Shown one piece after another: positions 1 to 10,991 of a stretch of 64,000 nucleotides of DNA. Positions within the stretch are counted from its first letter, which is position 1, and each line of letters opens with the position of its first letter. The translations under genes were made by a program, and so were the position numbers. The notes under the pieces are model-generated. The model made no database searches. It saw only the letters and a list, made by a program, of their open reading frames with translations, and was not told where the DNA came from. This DNA comes from Phyto melanocephala (lineage: Eukaryota > Arthropoda > Insecta > Diptera > Rhinophoridae): assembly GCA_941918925.1 (NCBI GenBank), contig OW799236.1, positions 86,702,213-86,766,212 of the forward strand. The letters run 5' to 3'.

Positions 1-227
1 ATAGGAAAGATTTTGGCGAAATTTGAGCAGCCTAGCTTTTTCGGTGCGACATCTATCGTGCTTTCAACAGACGGACAGACGGACGTACATAGCTAGATCG
101 TCATCAAATCAAGCCCTGATTCAGAATATATATACTTTATGGGGTCTTAAATGGATATTTCGATGTGTTACAAACGAAATGACAAAATGAATATACCCCC
201 ACCATTTTTTTGGTGGCGGGCATAGAA
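1..227 (-). mobile_element. HINE family A, 5' end fragment (reverse)
   Basis: Read on the minus strand this is the first ~225 bp of the element seen complete at 2241-4680: TATACCCGCCACC opposite a G-rich complement, the block reading GACCCCATAAAGTATATA, then GTCY-type repeats. It is cut by the window edge. Families A and B here resemble the dipteran mini-me/DINE-1 (Helentron-associated, HINE) elements. That assignment rests on family knowledge; the similarity between copies is seen directly. Confidence 0.8.
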
Positions 228-254
228 ATATATATGTATATGTGGGCAGATTGT

Positions 255-1410
255 TTAATATTGTTTTACATTCGATGCGAATCCATGACCGGGTACCGCG
301 ATTGGTGTGCTGGTCGAAATAGGCTTATGACAAAAGTTGCTGGCTTTTTCAGTTCTTCTGGTAGCGCAAGGCAAAAAAAAAAAAACAAGAACCCACCATA
401 GTTTTTTTTCCAGGAGTTCGGCTAGAGGTCGATGCTTGTTCACATGTTATATTTTTGGCTAACGGTTTACCTCAATAGCATTCAATAGCAGATCGTGATG
501 AAAAGAGCCGAGTAATTTGGCTATTTGCAGCTTGTTCTTTAATGAGAGGCATACAAAACTCCTCGCTGAGTCCATGCAAAAGCATATCCTTTGCGTACTT
601 TTGAAAGGTATATGCTATTGCCTTCAAAATATATTATATATGCAGAAAAACGCACTGATATCTTTTACGTTATAAAAAAGATACAAAGGCCACCATTTTG
701 TTTGCCGCCGTGTTGTATATTGGACTAGCATTTTATCTATGATATCCACTCCACCTTTTCAGGCAGCCTTCTCACCATTGTAAATTTGTTCGAATGTTAA
801 TGTTCCGATAAATCAATAGAGGTAAAAAAAATTATCCATTGTGATGCAACACTCACTTTCATGGAAAGGACCTGTTAGTTCCTTAACCACTCTTTCTCCT
901 TGTCGTATCTCACGACACATTTTCCGGTATATAGTTGCCCTTCGAGCAGAAAGGAGTTTTTTGCGTCACAAATTCTCTAAACTTTATTCTCATATTTTGC
1001 TGGCTTCGAGGGTATGTATTGTGTAAACTTCGTTCTACTGCGGTATGGGAGGAGCTGCTCGTCGATTGTTAGATTTTCTTTGGGTTTATAATGTGCCTTA
1101 AGATTTGCGTTTAGCATTATCTGTATATAGCGCTCGCATCACTGACATTAACTGCATGGTCTTCCTGATCACTTTCATCTGAAGACTCATCGTAAATACC
1201 AGCATTAGGTAGATGATTAATAGTGCCATCATCTCCTGGGACATCTTTGCGTCTGAAAGTTCTACATTTTCATGTTTCTTAGTCTTCCCTGTCACACAAC
1301 TGTTCAGCCTCAAAGATATCGTCAAAAATAAATTTGATATATTTGGCTTTATCTTTTTCTGATAGATGTCTGTATTGTCTTTTTGATAGCAACTCAACTT
1401 TAGGTGACAT
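255..1410 (-). pseudogene. piggyBac-type transposase relic
   Basis: Translated on the minus strand in several frames, this reads as a decayed piggyBac transposase. It begins MSPKVELLSKRQ at 1410, passes an acidic patch (DESSDESDQED), then jumps to the core. Three catalytic Asp motifs are visible: TIDEQLLPYR (Asp codon 1061-1063), CITMDNFF (834-836) and GGVDIIDKM (744-746), the last followed by TTRRQTKWWPL. A Cys-containing end (CATRRTEKASNFCHK, near 350) resembles the C-terminal cysteine-rich domain. Frameshifts and stops separate the blocks, and part of the region between the acidic N-terminus and TIDE is missing. No TTAA-flanked terminal repeats were found. It is non-functional. Confidence 0.72.
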
Positions 1411-1445
1411 TCTTACTTAATTTTGAACTTAAACTTAAACTTTAA

Positions 1446-1562
1446 GGGCCGTATTCATAAAAATTATTTTAGGTTTATTGAAGGCTTATTTGACAAATTT
1501 CTCTACAACATCTGTCATATAAGCCTATAATAAACCTAAAATATTTTTTATGAATACGGCCC
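1446..1562. mobile_element. 117-bp palindromic MITE with TAA duplication (PIF/Harbinger-like)
   Basis: Nearly the whole element is two inverted repeats of about 49 bp with four mismatches, both starting GGGCCGTATTCATAAAAA. It is flanked by TAA at 1443-1445 and 1563-1565. A 3-bp TWA duplication and GGGCC ends fit non-autonomous PIF/Harbinger elements. No coding capacity. Confidence 0.85.
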
Positions 1563-1565
1563 TAA

Positions 1566-1958
1566 CTCTTTATCTTATTTCTTTATTATACTTTCAAAGG
1601 CAAAACCGCTACTTCTACATGAATATGTAAGAGCAACAACCAAATGCTTATAAGTTTTAAAGTACAACAACAATTTTAAAATATATGTAATTGAATTTAA
1701 AAGTACAAATTCTAATATAAAAGCGTGACGGGGTGCCCGGTCATTGACTAACGTATATTTTTTGGGTTATTGACCGTAGGGATAAACAAAATATGTTCAG
1801 TAGTTTGAACAAATGCACTTGAGCCAGAATAAAAATAATTTACAAAAAATTAAAAATATAAAGTTCGAATACAATTGTATTGTATAGACATTTTATAAAT
1901 TTGTTAATTTTAATAGCTGAAGTTTTGAGCAAGATATAGAGATATGACACACCTTTCC
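1566..1958. other. No gene recognised
   Basis: AT-rich sequence with no ORF above noise and no repeat that I could match elsewhere in the window. Confidence 0.6.
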
Positions 1959-2094
1959 TTTTTATACCCTTCACATGTGGTGCACAAGGGTATATATAGC
2001 TTTGTCATTCTGTTTGCAATTTCTACAATTTTAATGTCCGAACTCATAAAGTATATATTTTCTGAAAGCTTATGAATAGCCTCTTAAGACCGCA

Positions 2095-2112
2095 GGTACA
2101 CATATGTGTACC
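2095..2112. repeat. Subterminal 18-bp palindrome, left
   Basis: GGTACACATATGTGTACC is its own reverse complement. Its partner at 4872-4889 differs by one symmetric base pair, so both palindromes stay perfect. It may be a transposase binding site (inference). Confidence 0.85.
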
Positions 2113-2864
2113 TTTAGTTATGACTCAATTTTTCAAGCAATGCCATCTTGATGTGGCTTTTTTACTTTTGTTGCATTTTATATGATTATAGGCTTTACTA
2201 AAAATGAATAGCAGGCATCAAAACCAAGTTGCACTCATTATTTTTATACCCGCCACCAAAAAAATGGTGGGGGTATATTCATTTTGTCATTCCGTTTGTA
2301 ACACATCGAAATATCCATTTTAGACCCCATAAAGTATATATATTCTGAATCAGGGTTTGAATTGATGACGATCTAGCTATGTCCGTCCGTCTGTCCGTCT
2401 GTCCGTCTGTCCGTCTGTTGAAAGCACGATAGAGGTCGCACCGAAAAAGCTAGGAGGCTCAAATTTTGCCAGAATCTTTCTTATAGACAAGGTTTGTTTG
2501 GTATATTGGGCTATATCGGAATATAAGGAAGTGAGTTATAGCTCGGAATGCAAGAGTAGGTCGAAAAAACCGTGTCCTACGAACATCGAATAAAATGGTA
2601 TTGTGTCCAAACGGATTAACGGACAGTCATGAAACTTCAAATATATATTTCTCGAGTCAAAACAATATTTCTCACTAAAAATTACCTAAATCTAATCATT
2701 AGGAAAGAAGTTATCGATCAAAATGTACGAAAATTTATACCGCACAGTGTATTTTTCGGTATATTTAAAAACAAAAACGTCATAAAAGCAACAAAATTGG
2801 ATGTACGACTCTGAAATTTTGCACACTTTGCTTTTTGGGGAGAGGCTTTTTTTTAACGGAAAAT

Positions 2865-3905
2865 TAATGTGCCACGCCCACTTTTACGCCCACCTCCCAT
2901 ATAACGTTTTACCTAAAATTCATATAATTTCTCAACTAGTAAAGATTTTGGAATAACAAAGGGCTATATTGAAACACCTAAGTTGTACTCATTCGCGGAA
3001 ATAACTTTGACACGCCTACTATAACGCCCACTTTTCACGTTATCTACCGTTAATGAAATTTAAAAGCTCATAAAACCGCCAAAATTAGAGGTATGATGAT
3101 CAAATTTGCTACGTATATCCCCCTAGGCAATGTCATTATTGCGCCAAAAAATTAAGGTGCCACGCCCACTTTTACGCCCACCTCCCATATAACGTTTTAC
3201 CTTAAATTCATATAATTTCTCAACTAGTAAAGATTTTGGAATAACAAAGGGCTATATTGAAACACCTAAGTTGTACTCATTCGCGGAAATAGCGTTGACA
3301 CGCCTACTATAACGCCCACTTTTCACGTTATTTACCGTTAATGAAACTTCAAAGCTCAATAAACCGCCAAAATTAGATGTATGATGATCAAATTTGCTAC
3401 GTATATCCCCCTAGGCAGTGTCATTATTGTACAAAACAATTAAGGTGCCACGCCCACTTTTACGCCCACCTCCCATATAACGTTTTACCTAAAATTCATA
3501 TAATTTCTCTATTAACAAAGATTTTGGAATAATAAAGGGCTATATTGAAACATCTAAGTTGTACTCATTCGCAAAAACAACTTTGACACGCCTACTATAA
3601 CGCCCACTTTTCACGTTATCTACCGTTAATGAAATTTAAAAGCTCATAAAACCGCCAAAATAAGAGGTATGATGATGAAATTTGCTACATATATTCTTTT
3701 AATCAATGTAATTGTTGTGCCAAAAAGATAAGGTGACACGCCTATTTTAACGCCTACCTCCCATATAACGGTTTATCTTAAATTCATCTAATTTCTCTAT
3801 TGACAAAGTTTTTGGGAAAATAAAGGACTATATTGAAATATCTAAGTTGTATTTATTAGCAGAAACTTTATTGACACGCCTACTTTAACGCCCACTTTCA
3901 TTGAA
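2865..3905 (+). repeat. Tandem array, four ~288-bp units in A1
   Basis: Each unit carries the phrase CACGCCCACTTTTACGCCC, then CTCCCATATAACG and CACGCCTACTATAACGCCC. Units start near 2870, 3157, 3442 and 3731. The last is the most diverged and has a matching last unit in A2, where five units are present. Confidence 0.88.
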
Positions 3906-3949
3906 AGACTACATTTAGAAAAGCATTTTAGTAGCATATCGAAGTTATA

Positions 3950-4535
3950 AAGGGTGGTTAAATTTTAAGGGCCGATGTTGAATTTAAATAAAACACAAAT
4001 TATTGAGGAAATTATTATTATTTCTTTTTGTAATGATAATATTTGTATGATTCAATTATGTATTTAACAAAATATCGGCCAAATGGCCCCCCCCCCCATC
4101 CTTGGCGCCTTTCCTCTATCTGATTGTCCAAATTTTCAATGACAATGTTGATGCTCAATTGTTTTGCCACACTATCGCAAAAAAACAGCAATGGTTCCCA
4201 TTCAACGAATTAAGAAGGCATTCACAGATTTTCTAACATTTTATACAGACCTGTTTTGCAGAAATTTAAATATATTTTACAATTCTCCCGATTGTGGACG
4301 AATTTGAACGATTATGTTGATCAAAAGAATTACGAAGTGCACAAAATGCATTTTGATTTAAACGCCCATTTTTATAAAAAACCTGAATAACTTTAACGCG
4401 TTGCTCATTTGCGTTCTTTTTCACTGTTCAAATTAAGTTAGTCTGAGATTGAGAAAGGTCAAATGAAATGCAAAAAAAAACTTGTTGTTTGTGTGGCTCA
4501 CCTTCAACATGGGCCCTTAAAATTTAACCACCCTC
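3950..4535 (-). mobile_element. Mariner-derived non-autonomous element inside A1
   Basis: The ends AAGGGTGGTTAAATTTTAAG and its inverted counterpart form TIRs of about 30 bp, flanked by TA. The minus strand around 4300-4450 still reads as a decayed mariner transposase N-terminus (a piece like YKNGRLNQNAFCALRN), similar to the relic at 57594-58535. The catalytic core is gone. The same insert is in A2 at the same site. Confidence 0.72.
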
Positions 4536-4871
4536 TACAAAGAAAGTGATACATATTTTATTATAAAGAGATTATTCCATAATGATTAACAATATAATAA
4601 ATAATGTGCCTTAAATGTACACAAAATTGGTGGTGGGTATAAAAGATTCGGCACAGCCGAATATAGTGCTCTTACTTGTTAAATTTTGATTTAACGTTTA
4701 AAAAAATTTCTAGTAGGCCATGATCATGAGTAAAAAACATTTATTTTTGAAATGAACTTGTTGGTTGGATTCACTTGCTTTATAAATTTTTGTATATCTA
4801 TGTATTTTAAAAAATAACTGTTTTGAAAATTACCATACGGTTAAGCATTTTGACAGTTGTTAAATAGCTGA

Positions 4872-4889
4872 GGTGCACATATGTGCACC
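4872..4889. repeat. Subterminal 18-bp palindrome, right
   Basis: GGTGCACATATGTGCACC, the partner of 2095-2112 in the 4-bp-TSD element. Confidence 0.85.
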
Positions 4890-5679
4890 ACTTTTTTCCA
4901 TTACTACTAATAAAAAAAAATAATAAAATAACAAATAATTGTTATATTGTTATCCTAAAAAGTAAAATAAATATATAAAAACCGAAAAAAATTAATTTGT
5001 TCTTATTCAGGTCTTAAGAGGATAGAGGAGTCGATTAAGCTCTGTCCGTCTGTCCGTGTGTTGGTTGAAATCAACTTTTAGAAGAAATTGTATGTTCTTC
5101 AGATCTGTGTATGGTACCAATCTTTTGGAAATATCCGGGAATAAATAGCTATTGTAATTTAGCACAATTGCCTTATAACTTTCTGAGATATGAGCAAATA
5201 AACACGACTGCCTCTGTTTTTCCCCTATTTTTGCAACCATAATTTTAATTTTTCAGCCACAGAATAATTTATAGGTACCTTTGGTACTATTGGTAGATAT
5301 AATATGCCTCTAGAGATATTCGTGAAAAATTTTGGATAAAGAGGGCTTTAATCGGTAAAGTTATAGGCAAACAATTTGTTTAAAAATAAATATATCAAAA
5401 ATTTACAAACGAAAATCTATTTTTTAAGCTTCTAGACAACCGAGAGAGTCAAATGAAAGGGCTTGACCAGTGGAATACTGTAAGTTATTAAAAAAAATTA
5501 GATCCAAGATGGCGTCTATAACAAAATGGCGGATACAATTTTTTTAACCCCATCAATATGAGTATCAAATTAAAGGGATTGACTAGTAGAATACAGATAA
5601 CTACGAAAAAATTCGAAATCGATGATGGTGAAGGATATTTTCAAATTCGGCACGGCCGAATATAGCTCTCTTACTTGTT

Positions 5680-6235
5680 TTATATAAAGAAGTTAAAATC
5701 ATAGAATTTTGAATTTTGTAAAGCAAGACTTCAAAAGTGAAAATTGAAGTAAACTGATTTAGCCACAGTTGTTGATAATCTTGTGGTAGCCTTGATGGAT
5801 TTATTGCGTCCCTCTAGTGAAGAGTAGGCCTTTTTAACGCGGTTCAAAGCTCAATGTTCATCCGATGAATCTTTCGTTTGAGCACATAAGTACTTTTTAG
5901 ATCAATTGACTCTACGTAATACCTCTAGAACACAGCCGAAAGATCCTCGTCCCTTTGACGGTAGCAAGGATGACTTCGTTTGAAATGGGACATATTACGA
6001 AGAGTAGTCGATATATATATGTGGTTTAAGTATTTCGTCCTCTGCAATAACTACCAAATCGGCATCACTCCACGGCTTTAGTTTGGGAACATAAGTCTTT
6101 AGCCAATGAAACTGTCACTGTTTTGTGGTTGCAGCAGGCGAAACAGAGCTAAACTGGTTTGAATGAGCAGCTATTGAAGACCAGTTTTGAATTACATTTT
6201 CGCAGCTCAAATATTTTCAGCTCATTTGATGTAAA
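5680..6235. other. Unassigned stretch between elements
   Basis: Short open pieces exist on the plus strand (for example KDPRPFDGSKDDF near 5950), but stops are frequent and I could not match them to a family. This may be a worn retroelement piece or chance. Confidence 0.4.
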
Positions 6236-6237
6236 TA

Positions 6238-7166
6238 ATGGGTGATTAAAGTGGAGATACTTTTTTCAATAGCCTGTTTTTGACAGATCACGTATAAGTC
6301 CTGTCATGCTGTCATGTTATTCTTGTTTAGTATTATTTAGCATTTAATAATGGAAAGACTTATGCTTGAACAACGTTTACAAATTCACGTTCTGTGAGAA
6401 ATGTGTTTCAAGCACTTCGCATTACTCATGCAATTAAATTGAAAGCGTACGAAATACAACTTGTGCCACAACTGAAGGCGCTCGACCTTTCCAAGCGACA
6501 AGATCCGAAGTTTTCGAGGCAAATTTTTGTTCAGCTATGCGGCTCGTTTCTGGCTCAATGGGTATGTAAACAAACAAAATTGCCGCACTTAAGACGAAAA
6601 GCAACCTAAAGAGATTCAAGAACTGCCATTTTATTCAGAAAAAACAACGGTTTGGTGTGGTTTGGGGGCCGGTAAAATCATCGGTCCATATTTATTTAAA
6701 AGTGATGCCGGTGCGAACGTAAACCTCAATGGCGACCGTTATCGTGCCATGATAACCGACTGCTTGATGCATGAAATTGAAGCTCGTTGTCTCGTCAACA
6801 TTTGCTTTCAGCAAGACGGCACCAGTTCCCACACATCGCATCAATCAATGGATATTTATTGAGAGAACACTTCGGTGAGCGCATAATTTTACGTTTTACG
6901 GCCGCCAAGATCGTGTGATATCACACCATTGGACTTCTTTCTGTGGGGATATGTAAAGTCTAAAGCTTATGCGAGTTTGGATTCAGGCCTTTTAGGAAAA
7001 TATTACGAATGTTATTCGCCAGTCGAAATGCTCGAACGAGTCATCGAAAATGGGACTCAACGGATGGACCATCTGCGACATAGAAACGGCCAACATTTGA
7101 TAGACATAATCTGCAAACAATAAATGCCAAAGAATGGTCTTTCAAATGATAATAACCATTCCCCAT
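6238..7166 (+). mobile_element. Mariner (rosa/DD41D-type), inactivated copy
   Basis: The ends read ATGGGTGATTAAAG on the left and ...ACCATTCCCCAT on the right, with TA next to each (6236-6237, 7167-7168); the inverted match is weak. Between them lies a broken transposase (6351-7123). The protein motifs place it with the DD41D (rosa-like) mariners common in flies. Confidence 0.75.
6351..7123 (+). pseudogene. Mariner transposase, frameshifted
   Basis: It starts MERLMLEQRLQIHVL, then stops and shifts. Later blocks read LKAYEIQLVPQLKALD, GKIIGPYLFKSDAG, NGDRYRAMITDC, FQQDGTSSHT (second catalytic Asp) and LDFFLWGYVKSKAYA (third catalytic Asp), ending RNGQHLIDIICKQ at 7123. The first catalytic Asp region (FSDEAHF in relatives) falls in a damaged part and is not seen. 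Several frameshifts and a shortened N-terminal half show a dead copy. The family is clear from the block order. Confidence 0.85.
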
Positions 7167-7169
7167 TAA

Positions 7170-9018
7170 ATTTGAATTTTCTGTGTAGAGAACCTCAAAA
7201 TAGATCACGCTTTATATGGATTTATTTAGCCTGTCGAAAATATTATTTCTATTTTTTGGATCACAAGAATATTTGGCTCCTCAAATCCATACTGAACTTG
7301 TCTAATTTTCATTTCAGCAAGTCATTTACTTATCAATTGCCATTTTGAACATGTGCTCAGTGAATGAAAAGGAAAACCTATGGTTTAAGATATTTAGACC
7401 TTTATTTAAGATCCTATTGAATAATTTAAAATTCTTTTCTACACACTATACGTACCAACTTCTGGATGTTTTTTCAAATCAAACTGAGAACAAATTGTTG
7501 GAAAATTTAAATGAAATCTCAAACATTTATTATCTCAATTTTTAAAATATCTCCCTTTTGGACTCTAACAATTTTATCTGCACATTTAAATAACTGGCAT
7601 GAAAATGGTTTAGGGAAATACTTTGAAATGTTTTTGGGTAAATTTTATTAACTGCAAAATCTTATTTGCATGTTTATTTTGTTTAATTTTGCATTATACA
7701 CCCTCTTACGTACAAGACAATTATTATGCCTAAAAAGAAGCAGGAAATTTCCAAATTCCCCAAACGCATATTATTTGATGAATTTTCCACTTGTTGTAAT
7801 ACTAAGATTTCTTTTGAAAATGAAAAAAAATAATATCTAGTAAATTCGATTTACTCTCATGCTAATGCGTGTGTCAATTGTGTCAAAAATTGTCTGCCTG
7901 TCTTTCCAGCCTGCTCTGCACTCGCAATTGGAGAATTATGAAACGAAAACAAATTTCATGCTTAATGTCGCGGTTTCGTTTTATTTATGCTGAACGTTTG
8001 CAAATTTGAATGTTTACACGAAAGAACGAATTAAAAAAAGAAAAAAATTAGCATTTTAAGTGCGTTTGCCATTTGCTGTGGAAAATAGAAAAACAAATAA
8101 AAAAAATAAAAACGTAAAATAATATTTATAAATAAGATTTTAACGCATATGTACGAATACGTTTAACTTTTTAAGCAACCATAACACCGCTATGGATTGA
8201 TGACAAATCAACCCCCTCGCCATTATTTCCTATTTTATCAGTTGCTGTATTCGATGTTGTTACTGGTAAGAATTATAAAAATCTCTATGAAATCTAAGAC
8301 CTTTGAAAAAAAAAAATTGTTGTTAAGAAACATTAAATCTCATCATGTCTGTTCAGTGGAAATTCGTGACTTTTCCATCAAATCAAAAAGTCGTTATAGT
8401 TGCGGACGATTACTTCTAAAAATATGCCCTACAATGGAAAAGTATGTTTATTGTGTTTGAAGTGACGTTTTAAAATTGAAATGAATCAATTCTAAAATAT
8501 GTCACACGGTTGGGTATAATAAATTGTGTTTCTGACAATCAAAAAATTAGCCTTATTGCTTTAGCTGGTTTTAGTAGTTACTGGGGGAACATACGCAAAG
8601 TTTCAGTAATAATTTAGGATACTCCTTATAGTAAATTTGAAGTATACATAAGCACTTAGACTAAGTTAAAGCTCACATAAAACAATTTTACTTGTTGTAA
8701 TTCGAAGGTTAAAAAAGGTTGAGGAAGAATTTTGGAATAGGAAACATGCATGATTTTTACATTAACGTGTCATAGGAAAGCATTTTCTTATATATATGAA
8801 TATATTAACAAAATTCATTTCATTCTAATAAGTGAATATATCGAATAGATCGCATGAATAGTAGATGAAAAGAAATCCAGGTTTTATGAGTTATTAATGT
8901 TTATCTATGTAAATTGTTCAAGATTTTTTGCATGCATTTGCATGTATTTTTAAGCACATCATTAAAGACTAACTATTTTGGATTTGGAGAAGGCATTGCT
9001 CATGACTTCGCTTGCAGT
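7170..9018. other. No gene recognised
   Basis: AT-rich DNA. Open frames at 7345-7545 and 8197-8460 are short, low in complexity and unlike any family I know. No repeat boundary was seen. Confidence 0.55.
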
Positions 9019-9031
9019 TATCAATTAGAAT

Positions 9032-9248
9032 GAGTGCCCCTGTGGACTAGTCAGTAGAGGACAAGTCAGTTGTTTGGGGGTTGGGGGTTCGATTTCCACC
9101 GGAGACTCTTGAATTGTCTGCTTCTCTTTCTATTCTAAATATTTCTATTCTTATTCTATTCCTCTCTCTATTAAGGCGCCACAATGGACCGTAATGGTCT
9201 CCGAGTGAAGGTGTGAGGGTAACTTTGCACCAGCCTTACCTACCTACC
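9032..9248 (+). mobile_element. tRNA-derived SINE, copy 1, with TSD
   Basis: The head contains an A-box-like segment (GGACTAGTCAGTAGAGG) and a B box (GGTTCGATTTC, 9086-9096), spaced as in an internal Pol III promoter. A pyrimidine-rich linker (TCTGCTTCTCTTTCTATTC) follows, then a body beginning GGCGCCACAATGGACCG and a tail of TACC/CCTA repeats. Direct repeats TATCAATTAGAAT (9019-9031 and 9249-9261) are a 13-bp target duplication. Head and linker match the SINE at 19207, but the 3' body differs. Confidence 0.88.
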
Positions 9249-10413
9249 TATCAATTAGAATTGAATTGAACTAGTGCAAAATTGTCTTGCTGGAAAGGAC
9301 TTCAAATTGCAATTTAGAACTGGAAAATATTTTAAATATTTTTAATTAAAAATTTCAACCGACCTTCACCTGTGCTGCCAAGGGTATATACATATAGTTT
9401 TATCATTCTGTTTGCAACTTCTACAATATTAATTTCCGACCCCATAAAGTCTGGAAAAAGACTGAGCAATGTCCACCTTTCCGGCTGTCTGTCTGTTAGT
9501 TGAAATCATCTTTTAGAAACCCCCACATCTTGTACAGCCCTCTTTGTGATATCAGGCATATAGAAATATTTGCGATTGAATTACTATTAAAATACAGCAC
9601 GATCATCCCATAAATTTCTGAGATATGTGCAAATAAACACTACCGCCTCTCTTTCTCATATTTTTACCATTAAAATATGAATTTTTCAGCACCAGTATTA
9701 CCGTTAGGTTTATTAAAAAAAATTTTCAAAAATCGCTCACTAATCGGCGAAGTTATAGGCAAAAATATTTTTGTATAAACTATAATTTGTTAAAGACATC
9801 AAGTTACTAAGACTAATTATTGACTTTGAAACACGCTTAAGACATTGAAAAACAGACTGTAGTCTTGAACATTATTTAAAAAAAAAACTGACAAATCGGT
9901 TCGAAACTAACTGAAATATAAGCCTAAAAATACAAATGTTTCGGTATTGTTTTATATAATTTACAAACGAAAATCGATAGCATTTAGCTTCTGAACAACA
10001 CAGAGGACCGATATGAGTATCAGAAGAAGAGGCTTGACTAGCAAAATTTTGTACACTAGAACGTCACTACAAAATGGCGTTCAAAATATTTTTATATGTT
10101 TTAAATCTACTAATAACAATGTACCCACTTCCACGCCCTCAATATTGGTATCAAACAAAAGGGATTTTTCAATAAAATTCAGTTAACTTTGGAACATTTA
10201 ATATTCAAGATGGCGTCTGAAATAAAATGTCGGTTAAAATATAGTAACTATGGCTTTTCCCTTTTCAATCTCCAAAATATTGGGCTTGACCAGTAAAATA
10301 CAGTGAACTATGAAAAAGTCAAAATTCAATGTTGCGCTTAAAACAAAATGGCGAATAGTTTGTTTTCTCAACCTCATCAATATGGGTATCAAATGAAAGA
10401 GCCTGACAGCTAA

Positions 10414-10930
10414 TAGCCTTTTTACACTTGCTCACATCTTTCATCAAATCAACAAGATGTTAACATCTTCCCATATGAATTGAACGTGTTTGTGTGTCAA
10501 CATTTTTCAACATCTTTTAAAGATGTTCCTAACTCATTTTGTTCCACTCAACATCTTTCGATTATTTTAGTGTCTTCACTAGAAATTGCTGTAAAAAAAT
10601 ACATACGATCACTAGAAAAAATTTACAAGCGCAAAAAAAAAAATACATACAACGAGTGGACTTGAAATATGTCGTATAAAATAAGATGTCTTAATTATCT
10701 TCATCCTCTAACAAAATCTGCATATTGTAATAATTGCTTTCCAAGGGCAATAATTAATTAATACAATTAATACAGAATTTTTAAATTAAATTTTTTTTTA
10801 ATTTTTATTTGCGCAAATATGTAAAATAAAAATTATGACAGATGAAAGATGTTGCTAATGTAAACAAGTTTTTTTCATTTTTGACATCTTCCACGCATTC
10901 CGCTAAGATGTGAGCAAGTGTAAAATGCTA
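10414..10930. mobile_element. PIF/Harbinger-like MITE (family M2), TAA duplication, in B2
   Basis: The ends are TAGCCTTTTTACACTTGCTC and its imperfect complement, with TAA at 10411-10413 and 10931-10933. The interior has palindromes built on AGATGTT, including the perfect 16-mer AAGATGTTAACATCTT at 10453-10468. A related copy lies at 45457-46694. No transposase. The 3-bp TWA duplication suggests PIF/Harbinger mobilisation (inference). Confidence 0.8.
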
Positions 10931-10991
10931 TAACTATGTAAATATTCAAGATCAAAGATGGCATCAGAAATTATAAAACAACAGCATTGAA

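Larger units (their letters stand above)
2241..4680 (+). mobile_element. HINE family A copy 1 (A1), full length
   Basis: It starts TTTTTATACCCGCCACC followed by AAATGGTGGGGGTATA (a 5' hairpin), then the conserved GACCCCATAAAGTATATA block and a (GTCY)n run at about 2380-2420. It ends with GGTGGTGGGTATAA, the inverted copy of the start, then the hairpin ATTCGGCACAGCCGAAT and TTACTTGTT. Inside are four ~288-bp tandem units and a mariner-derived insert. No coding capacity. The inverted subterminal repeats, terminal hairpin and (GTCY)n match the mini-me/DINE-1 description. Confidence 0.85.
2080..5021. mobile_element. TIR element with 4-bp ATAG duplication, carrying a nested HINE A
   Basis: A 12-bp perfect terminal inverted repeat, CCTCTTAAGACC (2080-2091 and its complement at 5010-5021), is flanked by ATAG on both sides (2076-2079, 5022-5025) inside B1. 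Near each end lies an 18-bp perfect palindrome: GGTACACATATGTGTACC at 2095-2112 and GGTGCACATATGTGCACC at 4872-4889. Without the nested HINE A the element is about 500 bp with no ORF. I could not assign a superfamily; the 4-bp duplication argues against mariner, hAT and PIF/Harbinger. Confidence 0.75.
1959..5679 (+). mobile_element. HINE family B copy 1 (B1), interrupted
   Basis: The 5' end is TTTATACCCTTCAC plus complement, followed by the CATAAAGTATATATTTTCTG block up to 2079. The body resumes at 5022 (ATAGAGGAGTCGATTAAG, GTCTGTCCGTGTG). The 3' end is the hairpin ATTCGGCACGGCCGAAT followed by ATAGCTCTCTTACTTGTT. The missing middle is a 2.9-kb insertion. The uninterrupted order is confirmed by the copies at 45772 and 48513. 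The 5' TATACCCTTCAC and 3' hairpin layout fits Helentron-associated non-autonomous elements (inference). Confidence 0.82.

Noticed and set aside
2865..3905. Regular ~288-bp repeats as a CRISPR-like or satellite array
   Set aside because: The units are contiguous tandem copies inside a transposon of a eukaryote, with no spacer architecture.
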